64,000 nucleotides of DNA from an uncultured Atopobium sp. (lineage in GTDB: Bacteria; Actinomycetota; Coriobacteriia; Coriobacteriales; Atopobiaceae). The position numbers and the translations under genes are program-made. Below the pieces are notes generated by a model. The model was not told the origin of the DNA. It made no database searches and saw only the letters and a program-made list of their open reading frames with translations. Positions 24,028-33,271 of the stretch are shown piece after piece. The stretch lies in the NCBI GenBank assembly GCA_947090525.1, contig CAMUON010000001.1, positions 248,001 to 312,000 on the forward strand, in the 5' to 3' direction. How positions within the stretch are numbered: the first letter of the stretch is position 1; each line of letters begins with the position of its first letter.

Positions 24028-26217
24028 TTAGCGCGCAGGAGCGGGCGCAGGCGGCGTCGGTGCAGGTGTTGGGGCCGGCGCTGGTGCGGGTGGCGTATTG
24101 GGCTTTGGGACAGGAGCCGGGTGTGGATTAGGACTTGGCGTTCCTGGCTGTGTACGCTCGCCCGGGCGTGTGTTTGGACGCTCTTCAGTTCGCCCGTTTG
24201 ATTCGCCATGTTCGGGTTGTTTTTCTTTGTTTTCGTCCGCTTCTACTTTCTCAAGTGTGTCTTCTTCTTCGGTATTGAGCGCTTCAGGCGTATTCTTAAA
24301 GGTCCAGCTGGTATTTGGCTTGAAGGTGAGCGAACTTGACGCCTTGGGGAAGTCTTCGCGCGGAGCATCATCGAGCGCTTGATTGATAAAATCGCCAAAG
24401 ATGGGCACTGCCGTATTGAAGGGGTGACCGTATGCACCATGGATGCGCACCGGCGCCTCTTCGGTATATCCGCACCATACTGCTACCGAGAGACTTGGCG
24501 TAATGCCGCAGAACCACAGGTCACGGTAGTTTTCGGAGGTGCCGGTTTTGCCTGCTATGGGTTGTTTGATGTGCACACTTCCCGAGAGCTGATTTGCTGT
24601 ACCGCGGCCTTTTGTTACGCCCTTCATCACGTCGATGGTAGCTTCTGCGACTTCAGGCGAGAGAATCTGGCTCGACGAATCTTTGTGCTCGTACACGACA
24701 TTGGAATTTCTGTCTTCTATCTTGGTGATCGCTACAGGATCGTGATGAATGCCGCCTGCTGCAATCGTAGCGTACGCTTCCGCCATTTGAATGACCGGAA
24801 TGCCGTCGGTACCCAAGGTCATGGAATCATACGCGGGGAGCTTTACGCGAATACCCAGGTTGTGTGCCATTTCTGCAACTTTGTCCGCACCGATTGCCTG
24901 TATGACTTGCACAAATCCGGTGTTCGACGACACGGCAAAAGCTTGCGCGAGACTCAGCGCTCCGTAGCTTTGATTACCAAAGTTTTGAACACGCCAGGTA
25001 GGCGATGCCTGCATAGGCGAATTGCAGTTGATGCGCGTCTCGGGGCTCATGCCCTCGTTGATGGCTGCGGCGAGCGTGTAGGCCTTAAAGGAAGAACCTG
25101 GTTGGCGGTATGCTTGCGTAGCAAGATTGAACTGGTTGGTTGCATAATCCTTGCCGCCTACCATTGCTTTGATATAGCCGGTCTTGGGATCGATCGCGCA
25201 AAGCGCCGCTTCAAGACGCTTGTTGCCGAGCGCATTGAGGCGTTTATTGGTTGCGTTTTGGGCTTTGTCCTGGATCTGGGGATCGAGAGTGGTATATACC
25301 TTGAGCCCTCCTTGCATAACGGTATTGCGATCAAAATCGGCCAGAAGCAGCTGTTTAATATAGTCGGAGAAATAGGGGTAGCGGCCTTCTGTTTTGAGGA
25401 AGCTACCAGGATTTACAGCAAGCGGCTCAGTTGATGCCTGCTCGAATTCATCGTCCGAAATATCGCCCGAATTAAGCATGCGCTGAAGCACGATATTTCG
25501 TCTCGCTTGCGCATCTTGGGGGTTGATGAATGGGTCGTAGGATGATGGGGCTTGCGGAAGACCTGCAAGTGTTGCACTTTCTGCGAGCGTAAGATCCTTC
25601 GCATCTTTGTTGAAATAGGTGATTGCCGCAGCTTGGATGCCGTATGCTCCATGGCCAAAGTAAATGGTATTGAGATACATATTGAGTATTTGATCTTTTG
25701 TATACATTTTTTCCATCTGGATAGAAATGTATGCTTCGCGCACTTTACGGCGGATGGTCTGCTCAAATTGTTCCTTTGAGAGAACCGTATTGCGTACGAG
25801 CTGCTGCGTAATGGTGGATGCGCCTTCGGAGCGTCCGCGCGCCGTCTTGACGATCGCGCGCAGAATGCCTTGCGGATCGACGCCGTTGTGCTTATAAAAA
25901 CGGCTGTCTTCGGTGTCAACGATAGCTTTGAGCACGTACGGAGAGATTTTGTCGCTTGTTACGCTTCGTCTATTTTGAAGATAAAATTCTGCCAAAACGG
26001 AGTTGTCAGCAGCATATACGGTTGTGGGCTCACCCACAACATACGCGTCGGCAGAGGTATAGTCGGGCAGGTCGCTTAGCCAGCTCGAAACCAGCGCGTT
26101 GAGCGAAAGCGCAAGCGCGATGCCCAGCAGGGCTAAGAAACCAAAAGCCCCGGCAATGCCAAACTTCACGGCATGGGTTTTGCTATGCTGCTTTGCTCTA
26201 CGGGTTCTTGCGCCCAT
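24028..26217 (-). CDS. Class A penicillin-binding protein
   Basis: Bifunctional peptidoglycan glycosyltransferase/transpeptidase anchored by one N-terminal membrane helix (residues about 20-42). 729 residues. The GT51 domain shows EDSRFYKHNGVD with the catalytic Glu, GASTITQQLVRN, RKVREAYISIQMEK and ILNMYLNTIYFGHGAYGI. The transpeptidase domain carries GSSFKAYT (SxxK), SSNTGF (SxN) and KTGTSENYRD (KTG). The C-terminal tail of about 100 residues is Glu/Lys- then Pro/Ala/Thr-rich (PAPAPTPAPTPP) and could span the wall. A strong AGGAGG precedes the ATG. Together with MurT/GatD and the D-Asp pair elsewhere in the window it belongs to wall synthesis. Confidence 0.94.
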   Translation of the reverse strand: MGARTRRAKQHSKTHAVKFGIAGAFGFLALLGIALALSLNALVSSWLSDLPDYTSADAYVVGEPTTVYAADNSVLAEFYLQNRRSVTSDKISPYVLKAIVDTEDSRFYKHNGVDPQGILRAIVKTARGRSEGASTITQQLVRNTVLSKEQFEQTIRRKVREAYISIQMEKMYTKDQILNMYLNTIYFGHGAYGIQAAAITYFNKDAKDLTLAESATLAGLPQAPSSYDPFINPQDAQARRNIVLQRMLNSGDISDDEFEQASTEPLAVNPGSFLKTEGRYPYFSDYIKQLLLADFDRNTVMQGGLKVYTTLDPQIQDKAQNATNKRLNALGNKRLEAALCAIDPKTGYIKAMVGGKDYATNQFNLATQAYRQPGSSFKAYTLAAAINEGMSPETRINCNSPMQASPTWRVQNFGNQSYGALSLAQAFAVSSNTGFVQVIQAIGADKVAEMAHNLGIRVKLPAYDSMTLGTDGIPVIQMAEAYATIAAGGIHHDPVAITKIEDRNSNVVYEHKDSSSQILSPEVAEATIDVMKGVTKGRGTANQLSGSVHIKQPIAGKTGTSENYRDLWFCGITPSLSVAVWCGYTEEAPVRIHGAYGHPFNTAVPIFGDFINQALDDAPREDFPKASSSLTFKPNTSWTFKNTPEALNTEEEDTLEKVEADENKEKQPEHGESNGRTEERPNTRPGERTQPGTPSPNPHPAPVPKPNTPPAPAPAPTPAPTPPAPAPAR

Positions 26218-26611
26218 ATATCCTCCTAGGGAGAGTCAATAATATCTTCATTATAAAGGCAAAACGGGACATGAAAAACTTTATGCCAAATGAGCTTATA
26301 AAAAGTATATATAGTGCGCACTGTAGTGCGCACGCACGCGTGCTGGTACACCCTCGCACATGAGACAAAGGGGAGAGGTTTAGCCGTGCGCATGAGCTTG
26401 CATGCGCACGCACGCTGTATGCGTCTTTTTCCTTTATGTTTACTCAATATGAGCGCATATAGATGTTCAAAACATGGTAAGGTTTTAACAAACATGAAGC
26501 GTGCGCTGCTGCCGCAGGCCGTATGAGTCTATGCGCCTTTGTCTGAGGACGCCGCTTGCGCTCGCGTTTTGTATATCTGCGCATATCAATCCCAATTTGG
26601 AGGGTGAACTC
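26218..26611. other. 394-base divergent spacer before tyrS
   Basis: No gene supported; the plus-strand frame in front of tyrS lacks a ribosome site upstream of the GTG used. It contains a doubled 12-bp word starting AGTGCGCA (26313-26336) and a hairpin with 9 bp arms GTGCGCATG/CATGCGCAC (26386-26394 and 26401-26409). No T-box pattern (specifier loop plus UGGN bulge) could be recognised. Confidence 0.45.
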
Positions 26612-27829
26612 GTGGTATCGGTAGAAGAACAACTCAAGGTAATTACCTCGGGCACGATGCAAATTGTGCCGCTTGAAGAACTCAAAGCAAAGCTTATGCA
26701 ACAACGTCCTCTTACTATCAAATTGGGCGTCGATCCAACGTCTCCAGATCTTCACTTAGGACATGCGGTGCCGCTGCGCAAAATGCGTCAATTCCAGGAT
26801 TTGGGCCACAACGTGGTGCTCATTATCGGAAACGGTACAGCACTTATTGGCGATCCTTCCGGCCGTGATTCCACACGTCCTCCTCTTACCGAAGAGCAGG
26901 TCGAGACCAATGCTCAGACCTATGTTGCTCAGGCGATGAAGATTCTTGATCCTGCAAAGACCAAGATTGTGCACAACGGCGACTGGCTCAAACCCCTCGA
27001 TCTTGCCAAGATGCTCAAGCTCATGAGCCAATTCAATGTCGCACGTATCCTTGAGCGCGAAGATTTTCACAACCGTTATACCCAAGGCCTTTCAATTTCG
27101 CTTCACGAATTTATCTATCCGGTATTGCAAGCCTATGACTCGGTCGTTGTAAAGGCCGATCTCGAGATGGGCGGAAACGACCAGATATTCAATCTTCTCG
27201 CAGGTAGAGACCTTATGCGCGCTATGGGCATGGAGCCTCAAGTCGCACTTACGATGCCGCTTTTGGTAGGTATAGATGGATCCAAAAAGATGTCCAAGAG
27301 CTACAAAAACTATGTCGGTCTTACGGATAGCCCAAGCGATATGTTTGGTAAGCTCATGTCTATCCCCGATGAGCTCATCGCCTCGTACTGGCGTTTGTGC
27401 TCCACGTTTTCTATCGACGAGATCGATGCCGTGGACGAAGCTTTTGCAAAAGGTACTGCCGATCCCTATGCGCTTAAGCGTCGTCTCGCAGAAAACATTG
27501 TTGACCTCTATCATGGTGCGGGTGCCGGTGCTTCTGCACGTGATGCTTTCGACCTTACGTTTAAGAAGCACGAAGTGCCCGAAGACATTCCAGAATTTCC
27601 GTTTAGTGTGGTAGAGCCCGGAGAAGACGGTACACTTTACCTGCCCAAACTTCTCGTCTCGCTGAACTTAGCTCCGTCTGCTGGAGAAGCGCGTCGCCGC
27701 ATCGATGGAGGCGGCATCAAGATCGATGGGGCAAGTCTTCCCGCTGGATCTTACAATGTGGATGCGAACGTGATCGCGCGGGGCGCCGTCTTGCAATTTG
27801 GTAAACGTAAGTGGGCTCGTCTGGTGTAG
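26612..27829 (+). CDS. tyrS: Tyrosyl-tRNA synthetase
   Basis: Charges tRNA-Tyr. The start chosen is GTG at 26612, seven bases after GGAGGG; the frame extends upstream but the added residues are unlike the family. 405 residues. The class I signature is DLHLGHAVPL (near residue 46), the tyrosine/ATP pocket NGTALIGDPSGRD, the tyrosine-binding EFIYPVLQAYDS, GGNDQIFNLLAGRDL, and KMSKS near residue 226. The C terminus is an S4 RNA-binding domain (LVSLNLAPSAGEARRRIDGGGIKID). The arrangement with SKKMSKSYKN is that of the TyrZ-type subgroup. Confidence 0.95.
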   Translation: MVSVEEQLKVITSGTMQIVPLEELKAKLMQQRPLTIKLGVDPTSPDLHLGHAVPLRKMRQFQDLGHNVVLIIGNGTALIGDPSGRDSTRPPLTEEQVETNAQTYVAQAMKILDPAKTKIVHNGDWLKPLDLAKMLKLMSQFNVARILEREDFHNRYTQGLSISLHEFIYPVLQAYDSVVVKADLEMGGNDQIFNLLAGRDLMRAMGMEPQVALTMPLLVGIDGSKKMSKSYKNYVGLTDSPSDMFGKLMSIPDELIASYWRLCSTFSIDEIDAVDEAFAKGTADPYALKRRLAENIVDLYHGAGAGASARDAFDLTFKKHEVPEDIPEFPFSVVEPGEDGTLYLPKLLVSLNLAPSAGEARRRIDGGGIKIDGASLPAGSYNVDANVIARGAVLQFGKRKWARLV

Positions 27830-27889
27830 GTTTCTGCCCGTCTTTTTGCATGCGCGTATCAATAGAGTTCTGTTAGTTTTGGGGGAAGA

Positions 27890-29797
27890 ATGAAAGACCT
27901 TACGCTTGCTCATGTGATTTTTGAGGAGTCAAGTCGTTTTTATCAGGTGCCAACGCTGTACTATCGTGCAAATGCGGCCCTTGAGCGTATTGATTTGCAT
28001 CATGCGCGTATGAGTGTAGCAGGAAGCTATGATTTTACGACCTTTATGAATGCATGTTCCATTCATAAATATCGTGAGTACACGCCGGTAGATTCAGTTT
28101 CGCTTCATGTGGAGTACAAAGGTGCACCCGCGCGTCTTATCCCTACCTTTGCCGAGGTCTACGCTGTCAGCGCTCAAATAAGTCCTGAGAGCTATCATCA
28201 GGTACTTCCTGCAAGTGAAGCGTGGCAAAGCATCGATTGCGAACTCTACGCGCCCGCAGACGCCATTCTCGTAGGATTTAAACTCGAGACAGAAGGTGCT
28301 TGCGAGATCAGAAATACGTTTTATCATACGAAGCTCAAAGACGAGCAAATTTCCACGCCTGAGCTCGCACTCGCTACTACTACCTTCAAAAAAGAACCCT
28401 TTATCATTAATAATGCACGCCGTATCAAGACCTATGTGCTTGGCTCGGATGAACCGATTGCTAAGCACTTTCACATGCATATCGTAGACAATGGACGTAC
28501 GCTTCACGAAGAGGACGTCGTGTGTGAGGGTATTGAGCTGCACCCCAATCCTAATGCAGGTGGTTCGGGCGGATACGCGCGCGGTATGATCGAAGCGCTT
28601 GAGCAAACGCCCAAAGCCACTCACGTGCTTCTGATGGACGACGATGTAGAGGTCTGTCCGGAAAGCATTATTCGTACCTATACCTTGCTTTCTATTCTTT
28701 CCGATGAGTACAAGGATGCCTTTATCAGCGGCGCTATGATGTGCCTTGAAGCGCCCGATACGCGCTGGGAGGATCTGGGACATATGACGACGAATGGTCA
28801 GTGTCTCTCGCTCAAAAGCCCTGCTGCAATGACGCGTTTTGAGCAGATTGTTCGAAACGAAGTCACCTGCACACCTCAGGACCTTGCACAGATCATTGAT
28901 GCCAACAACCAGTATGCAGGTTGGTGGTATTGCTGCATTCCTACAGCGACGATAGAAAAGATTGGGTTGCCGCTTCCGCTCTTCGTCCGCTTCGATGATA
29001 TTGAATATTCGCTGCGTGCGCGCCCACGCTTTATCACGATGAACGGCATCGCCATTTGGCACATGGGCTTTAATACCAAGTACAGCGCTGCTGTTGAGCG
29101 CTATCAAACGACGCGCAATTCCTTTGTCGCGCAAACAACGACCAATATTTCGACCTTTGATGCGCTGTTTATACGCTTGAAGAGCTTGGTTGTGGGTCTT
29201 GACCTGCGAAAACTTAATTATCGTGACGCGAGCCTTGCGCTTGATGGCTTTGAGGACTTTCTGAAGGGACCGGAATTTATTATGAAACCGGGCCAGGTGG
29301 AAGAGCGTTTTATGCGTGCAAATAGGGAAGCAGAAAAACTTTTGCCGCGCGACCAGTTCCGCAGAAAAGTCCATGATGAGCTGGGTATCACGCTATCAAA
29401 TGCGTACGGAAGCTCGTACTTGACGAGTTTTGAACAAACTTATGATGTTCCGCGTAGATTTATGCAAAAAGTTGTTGATATTCTCACCTATAACGGCCAG
29501 CGACACACATGGCTCGCTCACTCCAAAGATGAGCCAGCTGTCATCGATAGCGCGGGTTGGCTCTATCAACCAGGCATTATTTCGCAGCGAAAGACGCTCA
29601 TCGTTACCAATCGTTTTGATGGAAGCGGAACCATCCGTCACCGCGATACGCAAAAATTCAAAGAACTGCATACGCGTCTTATGCGCGACATCGCGTATTT
29701 CAAGGCTCACAAAGGTGAAATTTGTGAGAGTTACCTGCGTGCGCGTGAAAAAATGACAAGCGTTGAATTTTGGAAGGATTATCTGGGTATATCCTAA
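27890..29797 (+). CDS. GlfT2-like galactofuranosyltransferase family protein
   Basis: 635 residues, nearly the length of mycobacterial GlfT2, which polymerizes galactofuran. The order of parts is the same: an N-terminal beta-sandwich, then a GT-A domain with NPNAGGSGGYARGM, the metal-binding LLMDDDV (DDD), ISGAMMCLE, WWYCCIP, and FVRFDDIEYSLRA with the presumed catalytic acidic residue, IWHMGF with a metal-ligand His, and a helical C terminus. It probably extends a galactofuranose- or related sugar-containing glycan at the inner membrane face. No UDP-galactopyranose mutase gene is in the window. ATG at 27890 after GGGGGAAG; 60 bases after tyrS. Confidence 0.8.
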   Translation: MKDLTLAHVIFEESSRFYQVPTLYYRANAALERIDLHHARMSVAGSYDFTTFMNACSIHKYREYTPVDSVSLHVEYKGAPARLIPTFAEVYAVSAQISPESYHQVLPASEAWQSIDCELYAPADAILVGFKLETEGACEIRNTFYHTKLKDEQISTPELALATTTFKKEPFIINNARRIKTYVLGSDEPIAKHFHMHIVDNGRTLHEEDVVCEGIELHPNPNAGGSGGYARGMIEALEQTPKATHVLLMDDDVEVCPESIIRTYTLLSILSDEYKDAFISGAMMCLEAPDTRWEDLGHMTTNGQCLSLKSPAAMTRFEQIVRNEVTCTPQDLAQIIDANNQYAGWWYCCIPTATIEKIGLPLPLFVRFDDIEYSLRARPRFITMNGIAIWHMGFNTKYSAAVERYQTTRNSFVAQTTTNISTFDALFIRLKSLVVGLDLRKLNYRDASLALDGFEDFLKGPEFIMKPGQVEERFMRANREAEKLLPRDQFRRKVHDELGITLSNAYGSSYLTSFEQTYDVPRRFMQKVVDILTYNGQRHTWLAHSKDEPAVIDSAGWLYQPGIISQRKTLIVTNRFDGSGTIRHRDTQKFKELHTRLMRDIAYFKAHKGEICESYLRAREKMTSVEFWKDYLGIS

Positions 29798-29854
29798 CGG
29801 ATGCGCTCGCACGCGTAAGATCGGTACGCAGGTACAAATCAGGAAGGGTAATTG

Positions 29855-32392
29855 GTGCCGACAGGAGAGAACTCACACCATTCGTTGGAACTTTTAGCGC
29901 CGGCTGGGGGAGCGGGCGCTTTTTATGCAGCACTGTATGCTGGCGCTGACGCGATTTATTGTGCACTTGGTCACGATTTTAACGCGCGGCGCTCGGCTGA
30001 TAATTTTAGCGAAGAAGAATTTCAGGCTGCAGTCAAAGAAGCACATCTCTTGGGCGTACGCGTGTATGTGCCCATCAATATTGAAATCAAAACTCGCGAA
30101 ATTCCTCGCGTTTTGGAGCTTGTTGAACGCGCATGGATCTTGGGCGCAGATGCATTTATCGTACAAGACTGGGGCATGCATTACGAGCTCAAGCGACATT
30201 TTCCATTCATAGAAACGCATATTTCTACGCAGTCAAACATTCACGATCGCCGTGGTCTTTTGTGGTGCCGCGCGCAAGGGGCCTGTCGTGTGACCGTTTC
30301 GCGCGAGCTTTCACTCAAAGAATTGAAGCTCCTCGCCGAGACGGGTGTTGATATCGAGTGTTTTGGACACGGCGCGCTTTGTTTTTGTTATTCAGGATTA
30401 TGCATGCTCAGCTCGCTCAACGGCGACCGTTCTGCCAATCGAGGGCTTTGTGCGCAGCCTTGTCGTTTGCACTATACGCTTCACGACGATCGTGGTCATG
30501 TGTATACCACCAAGAAAAACGACCATCTCCTCTGTCCAAAAGATTATTGCACCCAAGGTCATGTGCAGGATTTGATGGCTTCTCGCGTACACGCGCTGAA
30601 AATTGAGGGTCGCATGAAGCATCCCGCCTATGTGTATGCAGTTGTGCGCGGCTACCGTATGCGCCTCGATGCCTGCCTTGAGGGTCGTAGGCTTTCGAAA
30701 GCTGAAGAAGACGAGATCTCAAAGCTGCTCACGCGAAGTTTTAACAGGGGATTTACGACAAGCTACCTAAGAGGCGCATCCGATAACGATATGATGAGCT
30801 ATGATCGCTCCAACAATCGTGGCCAATTAGTGGGCACTGTCGTTGGATCTCGCGATCTGGGCGTGTATAAGCGCCCGCGCCCTGATAAACCGGGGCGTTT
30901 TCGCTACAAACCTACCGCCGAAATCTCAGTTCTTCTCACGGAAGACGTGACGAAAGGCGATTTACTTGAGCTGAGAGAGGAAGGCCATTCCGACTTTCTC
31001 ACCTCCTACGTGCAGGAAGATGCCCATGCCCACGAGACGATTCTCTGCCAAACTGCGCGCCCCATGCCCGCAGGCACACCAGTTCGTATGATTCGTTCCA
31101 AGACCTACACCGATATTGCAGATCAAGCGGCCCATCATGTGCTGCAGCGCAAACACAAAATCCGTGCCCGTGTGCGCTTGCGCCTGGGTAAGCCCTTTGA
31201 GCTTGAATTGACTTCGTGCATGACTGATGCTTCTGTGCGCATTCAAGGCGATGTGGTCGAGCCTGCCCGTACGCGCCCTCTTGAAGAAGCAGATGTTGTT
31301 GCGCATATTGGGCGCATGGGTGCTTCTCCATTTGATATGGTCGCGTGCCATGTCTTGATGGATGAAGGTGTAGGTATGAGTTTTTCTGCACTTCATCGCT
31401 ATCGCAACTCCTGCCTGGAACAGTTGGAAGCACGCATTCTCAAAGCCTTTGATCCTGCGATGCGACAACAACAGATTGAAGCTGCAAAACAGACATATCT
31501 TTCTCTCCAAGATCTAGCGCACACGCCTGCAGCTGTGTTTGCAGTGCCCGCTCAGCGTATGCAAGAAGCTGCATCTGATTTTGAGATTTGTGCGCTTGTG
31601 CCAACGCCTGAACTTGCACAAGTTGCTGTAGAAGCAGGTGCTACGCGCCTCTATGCGTCTGGTGACGCGCTTATTCTCGCAGCTAAAGAAGGCAAAAGCT
31701 GGCCCGTGGGGTATACGCCTTTAGCCCTTCTCGATGAAGTTTGTCGTGAAGGCGATCACGCGCGCATCGATCCGTTTATCGAAAGCGGGCATGTGTGCGC
31801 AGTGGGCAATATGAGCGAGCTTGCGTATGCGCATGAGCTGGGATTTTCGTCTGAAATCAGGCCGTGCATTCCGGTTTTCAATACATCCACCATTGCCTGC
31901 CTCAAAGAACAAGGGGCACGCACTGTGTGGTTTTCGCCTGAGTTAAGCCTTGCCGAGATTTGTGAACTGACACGGAAATCTCCTATTCCAACCGGGCTTT
32001 TGGTCTTGGGGCGTCAACGTGCGATGACGACGGAGCATTGTGTGCTTCAGGCGGCTGAGCGCTGTATTCACAATTGCCCGTCCTGCGGTTTTCGTAAAAA
32101 ACGCATGTGGCTGACCTCAGAAACGGGTGCACGCTATGCATTGAGGGTGGACCTTGAGGGCAGGACGCACATTTATGCGTCTCGTCCCTTTGATGCGACG
32201 GCGCATATGCCAGAGCTTATTAAGGCAGGTATGCACCTCTTTATGGTGGACTCTACGCTGCTTACGCCCGATGAAACCACGTTCTATATTCGCCGTGTCA
32301 AGCAGGCAATTCATGCCTATACAAGTCATGCACCTGCACTTTCCCGTCTCCAAGGACATACGACGTCTCGCCTCTTTGACGAGATCGGCTAG
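29855..32392 (+). CDS. U32 family (RlhA-like) protein with DUF3656-type C-terminal region
   Basis: 845 residues. GTG at 29855 is preferred over TTG at 29852 because AGGAAGGG then has usual spacing. The N-terminal U32 domain shows LLAPAGGAGAFYAALYAGADAIY, the signature DIECFGHGALCFCYSGLCMLSS, GLCAQPCR and CPKDYC, the Cys set that in RlhA/TrhP proteins is tied to iron-sulfur chemistry and hydroxylation of rRNA or tRNA bases. A central beta-rich region and a long C-terminal part with a second TIM-barrel-like segment (NCPSCGFRKKR near the end) follow. Annotated peptidase activity for U32 proteins is doubtful; RNA modification is the likelier role. Confidence 0.85.
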   Translation: MPTGENSHHSLELLAPAGGAGAFYAALYAGADAIYCALGHDFNARRSADNFSEEEFQAAVKEAHLLGVRVYVPINIEIKTREIPRVLELVERAWILGADAFIVQDWGMHYELKRHFPFIETHISTQSNIHDRRGLLWCRAQGACRVTVSRELSLKELKLLAETGVDIECFGHGALCFCYSGLCMLSSLNGDRSANRGLCAQPCRLHYTLHDDRGHVYTTKKNDHLLCPKDYCTQGHVQDLMASRVHALKIEGRMKHPAYVYAVVRGYRMRLDACLEGRRLSKAEEDEISKLLTRSFNRGFTTSYLRGASDNDMMSYDRSNNRGQLVGTVVGSRDLGVYKRPRPDKPGRFRYKPTAEISVLLTEDVTKGDLLELREEGHSDFLTSYVQEDAHAHETILCQTARPMPAGTPVRMIRSKTYTDIADQAAHHVLQRKHKIRARVRLRLGKPFELELTSCMTDASVRIQGDVVEPARTRPLEEADVVAHIGRMGASPFDMVACHVLMDEGVGMSFSALHRYRNSCLEQLEARILKAFDPAMRQQQIEAAKQTYLSLQDLAHTPAAVFAVPAQRMQEAASDFEICALVPTPELAQVAVEAGATRLYASGDALILAAKEGKSWPVGYTPLALLDEVCREGDHARIDPFIESGHVCAVGNMSELAYAHELGFSSEIRPCIPVFNTSTIACLKEQGARTVWFSPELSLAEICELTRKSPIPTGLLVLGRQRAMTTEHCVLQAAERCIHNCPSCGFRKKRMWLTSETGARYALRVDLEGRTHIYASRPFDATAHMPELIKAGMHLFMVDSTLLTPDETTFYIRRVKQAIHAYTSHAPALSRLQGHTTSRLFDEIG

Positions 32393-32396
32393 GTTT

Positions 32397-32450
32397 GAGC
32401 TCGAGCCTGTGCTTATGCTGGGATTTGGGTTAGGGCTCGATCTCGAGCTC
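32397..32450. repeat. Inverted repeat after the U32 gene
   Basis: GAGCTCGAG (32397-32405) pairs with CTCGAGCTC (32442-32450); an inner GAGCC/GGCTC pairing is an alternative. Only TTT follows, so it is a weak terminator candidate for the U32 gene. Confidence 0.45.
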
Positions 32451-32588
32451 TTTCCTGCGCTCGTGGTTGGGCTGGGACTTGAGCGTACGCGTGAGCCCCT
32501 TTCATATCGGGCTTTTATAGAAATCGCAGGCAGAACTCTTTGGGTATAGTACACTGTGAGTAATAATGCACAAACGGAAGGAATAAGC

Positions 32589-33269
32589 GTGTCCAAACGC
32601 AAGCTAACCGAAGATAATACAATCGAAGATAATGAACCTCGTGTTGATATGGCTACGCGTGATAGAGCTTTGCGTGATATAGCTGAAATGACTGCTGATG
32701 AAGCTGAGCTATCCCACGCAAATAGAGTCGATCAGGTTATGAATGAACTGTCTCTCGAAGATGAAGAGACACTTCGATCTATCGAAGCGATGCAGGCAGA
32801 AGACCCCTGGTTTTCTGAGGAAAATGAACGCGCACAAGAGCGCGCCTCTCTCGATGCAGAATCGAGCGATTTCGCGCCCGCACCCGCAGATGCGCCTACA
32901 CCTTTGTCTGGCTCTACTAACATGCCTGCCGCTACTTCTACTGATAGCTCTCAAGATGCGTCCGCGCCCGTACCAGATCCTGCGTCCGCAGCAAGCGAGC
33001 CGCCTGCGGCTTCTTCTACAAGCACGCACACGCCCATCAATAGAGAAATCCTCGAAGCTACGCTTGACGTCATACGCGAAAGTTTGCAGGCAGATGGGGG
33101 AGACGTGGTGCTCGTTAACGTCAGCGACGACGGCGTCGTGACACTTGACATGGTAGGAGCGTGCGCCGGATGTCCGCTTTCCGAATACGATATGAGCGAA
33201 GGCATTGAGCGCATCCTCAAAGAGCATGTTCCCGGTGTTACAAAAGTTGAACCGGCGATGGTGTGGTAG
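32589..33269 (+). CDS. NifU C-terminal-domain protein with long disordered leader
   Basis: 226 residues from GTG 32589, six bases after GGAAGGA; the earlier GTG at 32556 has no ribosome site. The last 75 residues are a NifU-like scaffold domain for Fe-S cluster assembly: LDVIRESLQADGGDVVLV and GACAGCPLS with the CxxC at residues 192-195. The first 150 residues are acidic and then Ala/Pro/Ser/Thr-rich, which is unusual for the family, whose stand-alone members are under 100 residues. Its stop codon is two bases before the lgt ATG, so translation is probably coupled. Confidence 0.82.
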   Translation: MSKRKLTEDNTIEDNEPRVDMATRDRALRDIAEMTADEAELSHANRVDQVMNELSLEDEETLRSIEAMQAEDPWFSEENERAQERASLDAESSDFAPAPADAPTPLSGSTNMPAATSTDSSQDASAPVPDPASAASEPPAASSTSTHTPINREILEATLDVIRESLQADGGDVVLVNVSDDGVVTLDMVGACAGCPLSEYDMSEGIERILKEHVPGVTKVEPAMVW

Positions 33270-33271
33270 CC

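Noticed and set aside
26218..26611. T-box or other riboswitch ahead of tyrS
   Set aside because: A hairpin is present but I find no T-box antiterminator sequence, and no terminator directly before the ribosome site.
28094..29374. 426-codon open frame antisense to the GlfT2-like gene
   Set aside because: Shadow of codon usage in a well-supported gene; low-complexity basic protein without recognisable motifs.
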